A stretch of 48,547 nt of DNA. Source: Deltaproteobacteria bacterium (GTDB lineage: Bacteria; Desulfobacterota; GWC2-55-46; JAJCZF01). Below, piece after piece: positions 48,456 to 48,547 of the stretch. The stretch covers positions 1 to 48,547 of the forward strand of contig JAJCZF010000009.1 of the NCBI GenBank assembly GCA_029262535.1, in the 5' to 3' direction. Numbering within the stretch: the first letter of the stretch is position 1; each line of letters starts with the position of its first letter. The position numbers and the translations under genes are program-made. The notes under the pieces were generated by a model that was not told the origin of the DNA, made no database searches, and saw only the letters and a program-made list of their open reading frames with translations.

Positions 48456-48547
48456 CTACTCTTCGTCAAAACCCCTGTTGATCAGATCTCCGAGCGCGTC
48501 GAGCGCGTCTTCGGCGTCGTTACCCCTGGCTTTCAGGGTTATCTCGG
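48456..48547 (-). CDS. ptsH: Phosphocarrier protein HPr, C-terminal end (partial)
   Basis: The minus-strand frame runs in from the right edge and ends EITLKARGNDAEDALDALGD followed by LINRGFDEE-stop. That is the last helix region of HPr (the ITLKA-x-G-x-DAE-x-A-L pattern). The phosphorylated His and regulatory Ser lie outside the window. Three bases separate it from the ptsI start, so translation is coupled. Confidence 0.88.
   Translation of the reverse strand, partial: EITLKARGNDAEDALDALGDLINRGFDEE

Noticed and set aside
1..48547. CRISPR arrays, prophage or an integrative element beside tRNA-Gly
   Set aside because: No regularly spaced direct repeats, no phage structural genes and no integrase or att duplication next to the tRNA are visible; the only transposase is the RAYT.

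Overview
The window reads as a chromosomal segment of a Gram-negative, free-living bacterium. The supporting genes are outer-membrane-type lipoproteins of the CsgG and GNA1162 families, an FlgT-like exported protein, a heptosyltransferase-type GT9 enzyme, a type IV pilin and c-di-GMP signalling proteins. A deltaproteobacterium-like (Desulfobacterota-type) lineage fits the gene style, the [4Fe-4S] APS reductase and the small ferredoxin-type sulfite reductase. This is an inference; no 16S rRNA gene is present. Intergenic regions are unusually rich in palindromic repeats.

Layout. 1-2700: the end of an FAD oxidoreductase, nadB, and a secreted protein broken by a frameshift. 2700-5832 (minus): an FlgT-like / GNA1162 / CsgG envelope operon. 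6224-8030: fxsA, an A/T-rich membrane ORF and a REP-associated tyrosine transposase (RAYT), interleaved with its REP hairpins. 8250-20285 (minus): a sulfur-assimilation block. It holds cysH; an SLC13 permease plus a universal stress protein; a radical-SAM-like protein with an odd CX8CX2C motif; a MoeB-like E1, a JAMM protease and cysM; two tiny membrane proteins; then NIL, a sulfur carrier ending GG-Ala-Arg, TusA, sulfite reductase and threonine synthase, led by a SAM-I riboswitch. Five copies of a ~125-135 bp three-stem palindromic element sit in this block. 20450-29793: a small Cys-rich protein, TldD/PmbA, two envelope membrane proteins, a NAGS-type acetyltransferase, recN, nadK, a Zn-alcohol dehydrogenase and an LsrF/DhnA-type aldolase. 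30114-37436 (plus): a tightly coupled seven-gene operon of three radical SAM enzymes, an orphan TPP-dependent E1 alpha/beta pair and two glycosyltransferases. 37448-45697 (minus): a GT39-like membrane protein, a pilin, two tandem HD-GYP proteins, a PAS-GAF-PAS-GGDEF cyclase, CheC-like and CheY-like proteins. 45752-48547 (minus): tRNA-Gly, a ZIP transporter, ptsI and the end of ptsH.

How the genes fit together. The sulfur block looks like a protein-thiocarboxylate route to cysteine and/or homocysteine. APS is reduced by CysH and sulfite by the small Sir. TusA and the carrier move sulfur, MoeB adenylates the carrier, the JAMM protease would trim its two extra C-terminal residues, and CysM uses it. 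Threonine synthase and a SAM-I switch at the head of one operon tie it to methionine.

The most novel-looking signals are the covarying palindromic family in the sulfur block, the CX8CX2C radical-SAM-like protein, the paired ~33-residue membrane proteins, and the radical-SAM/E1/glycosyltransferase operon.
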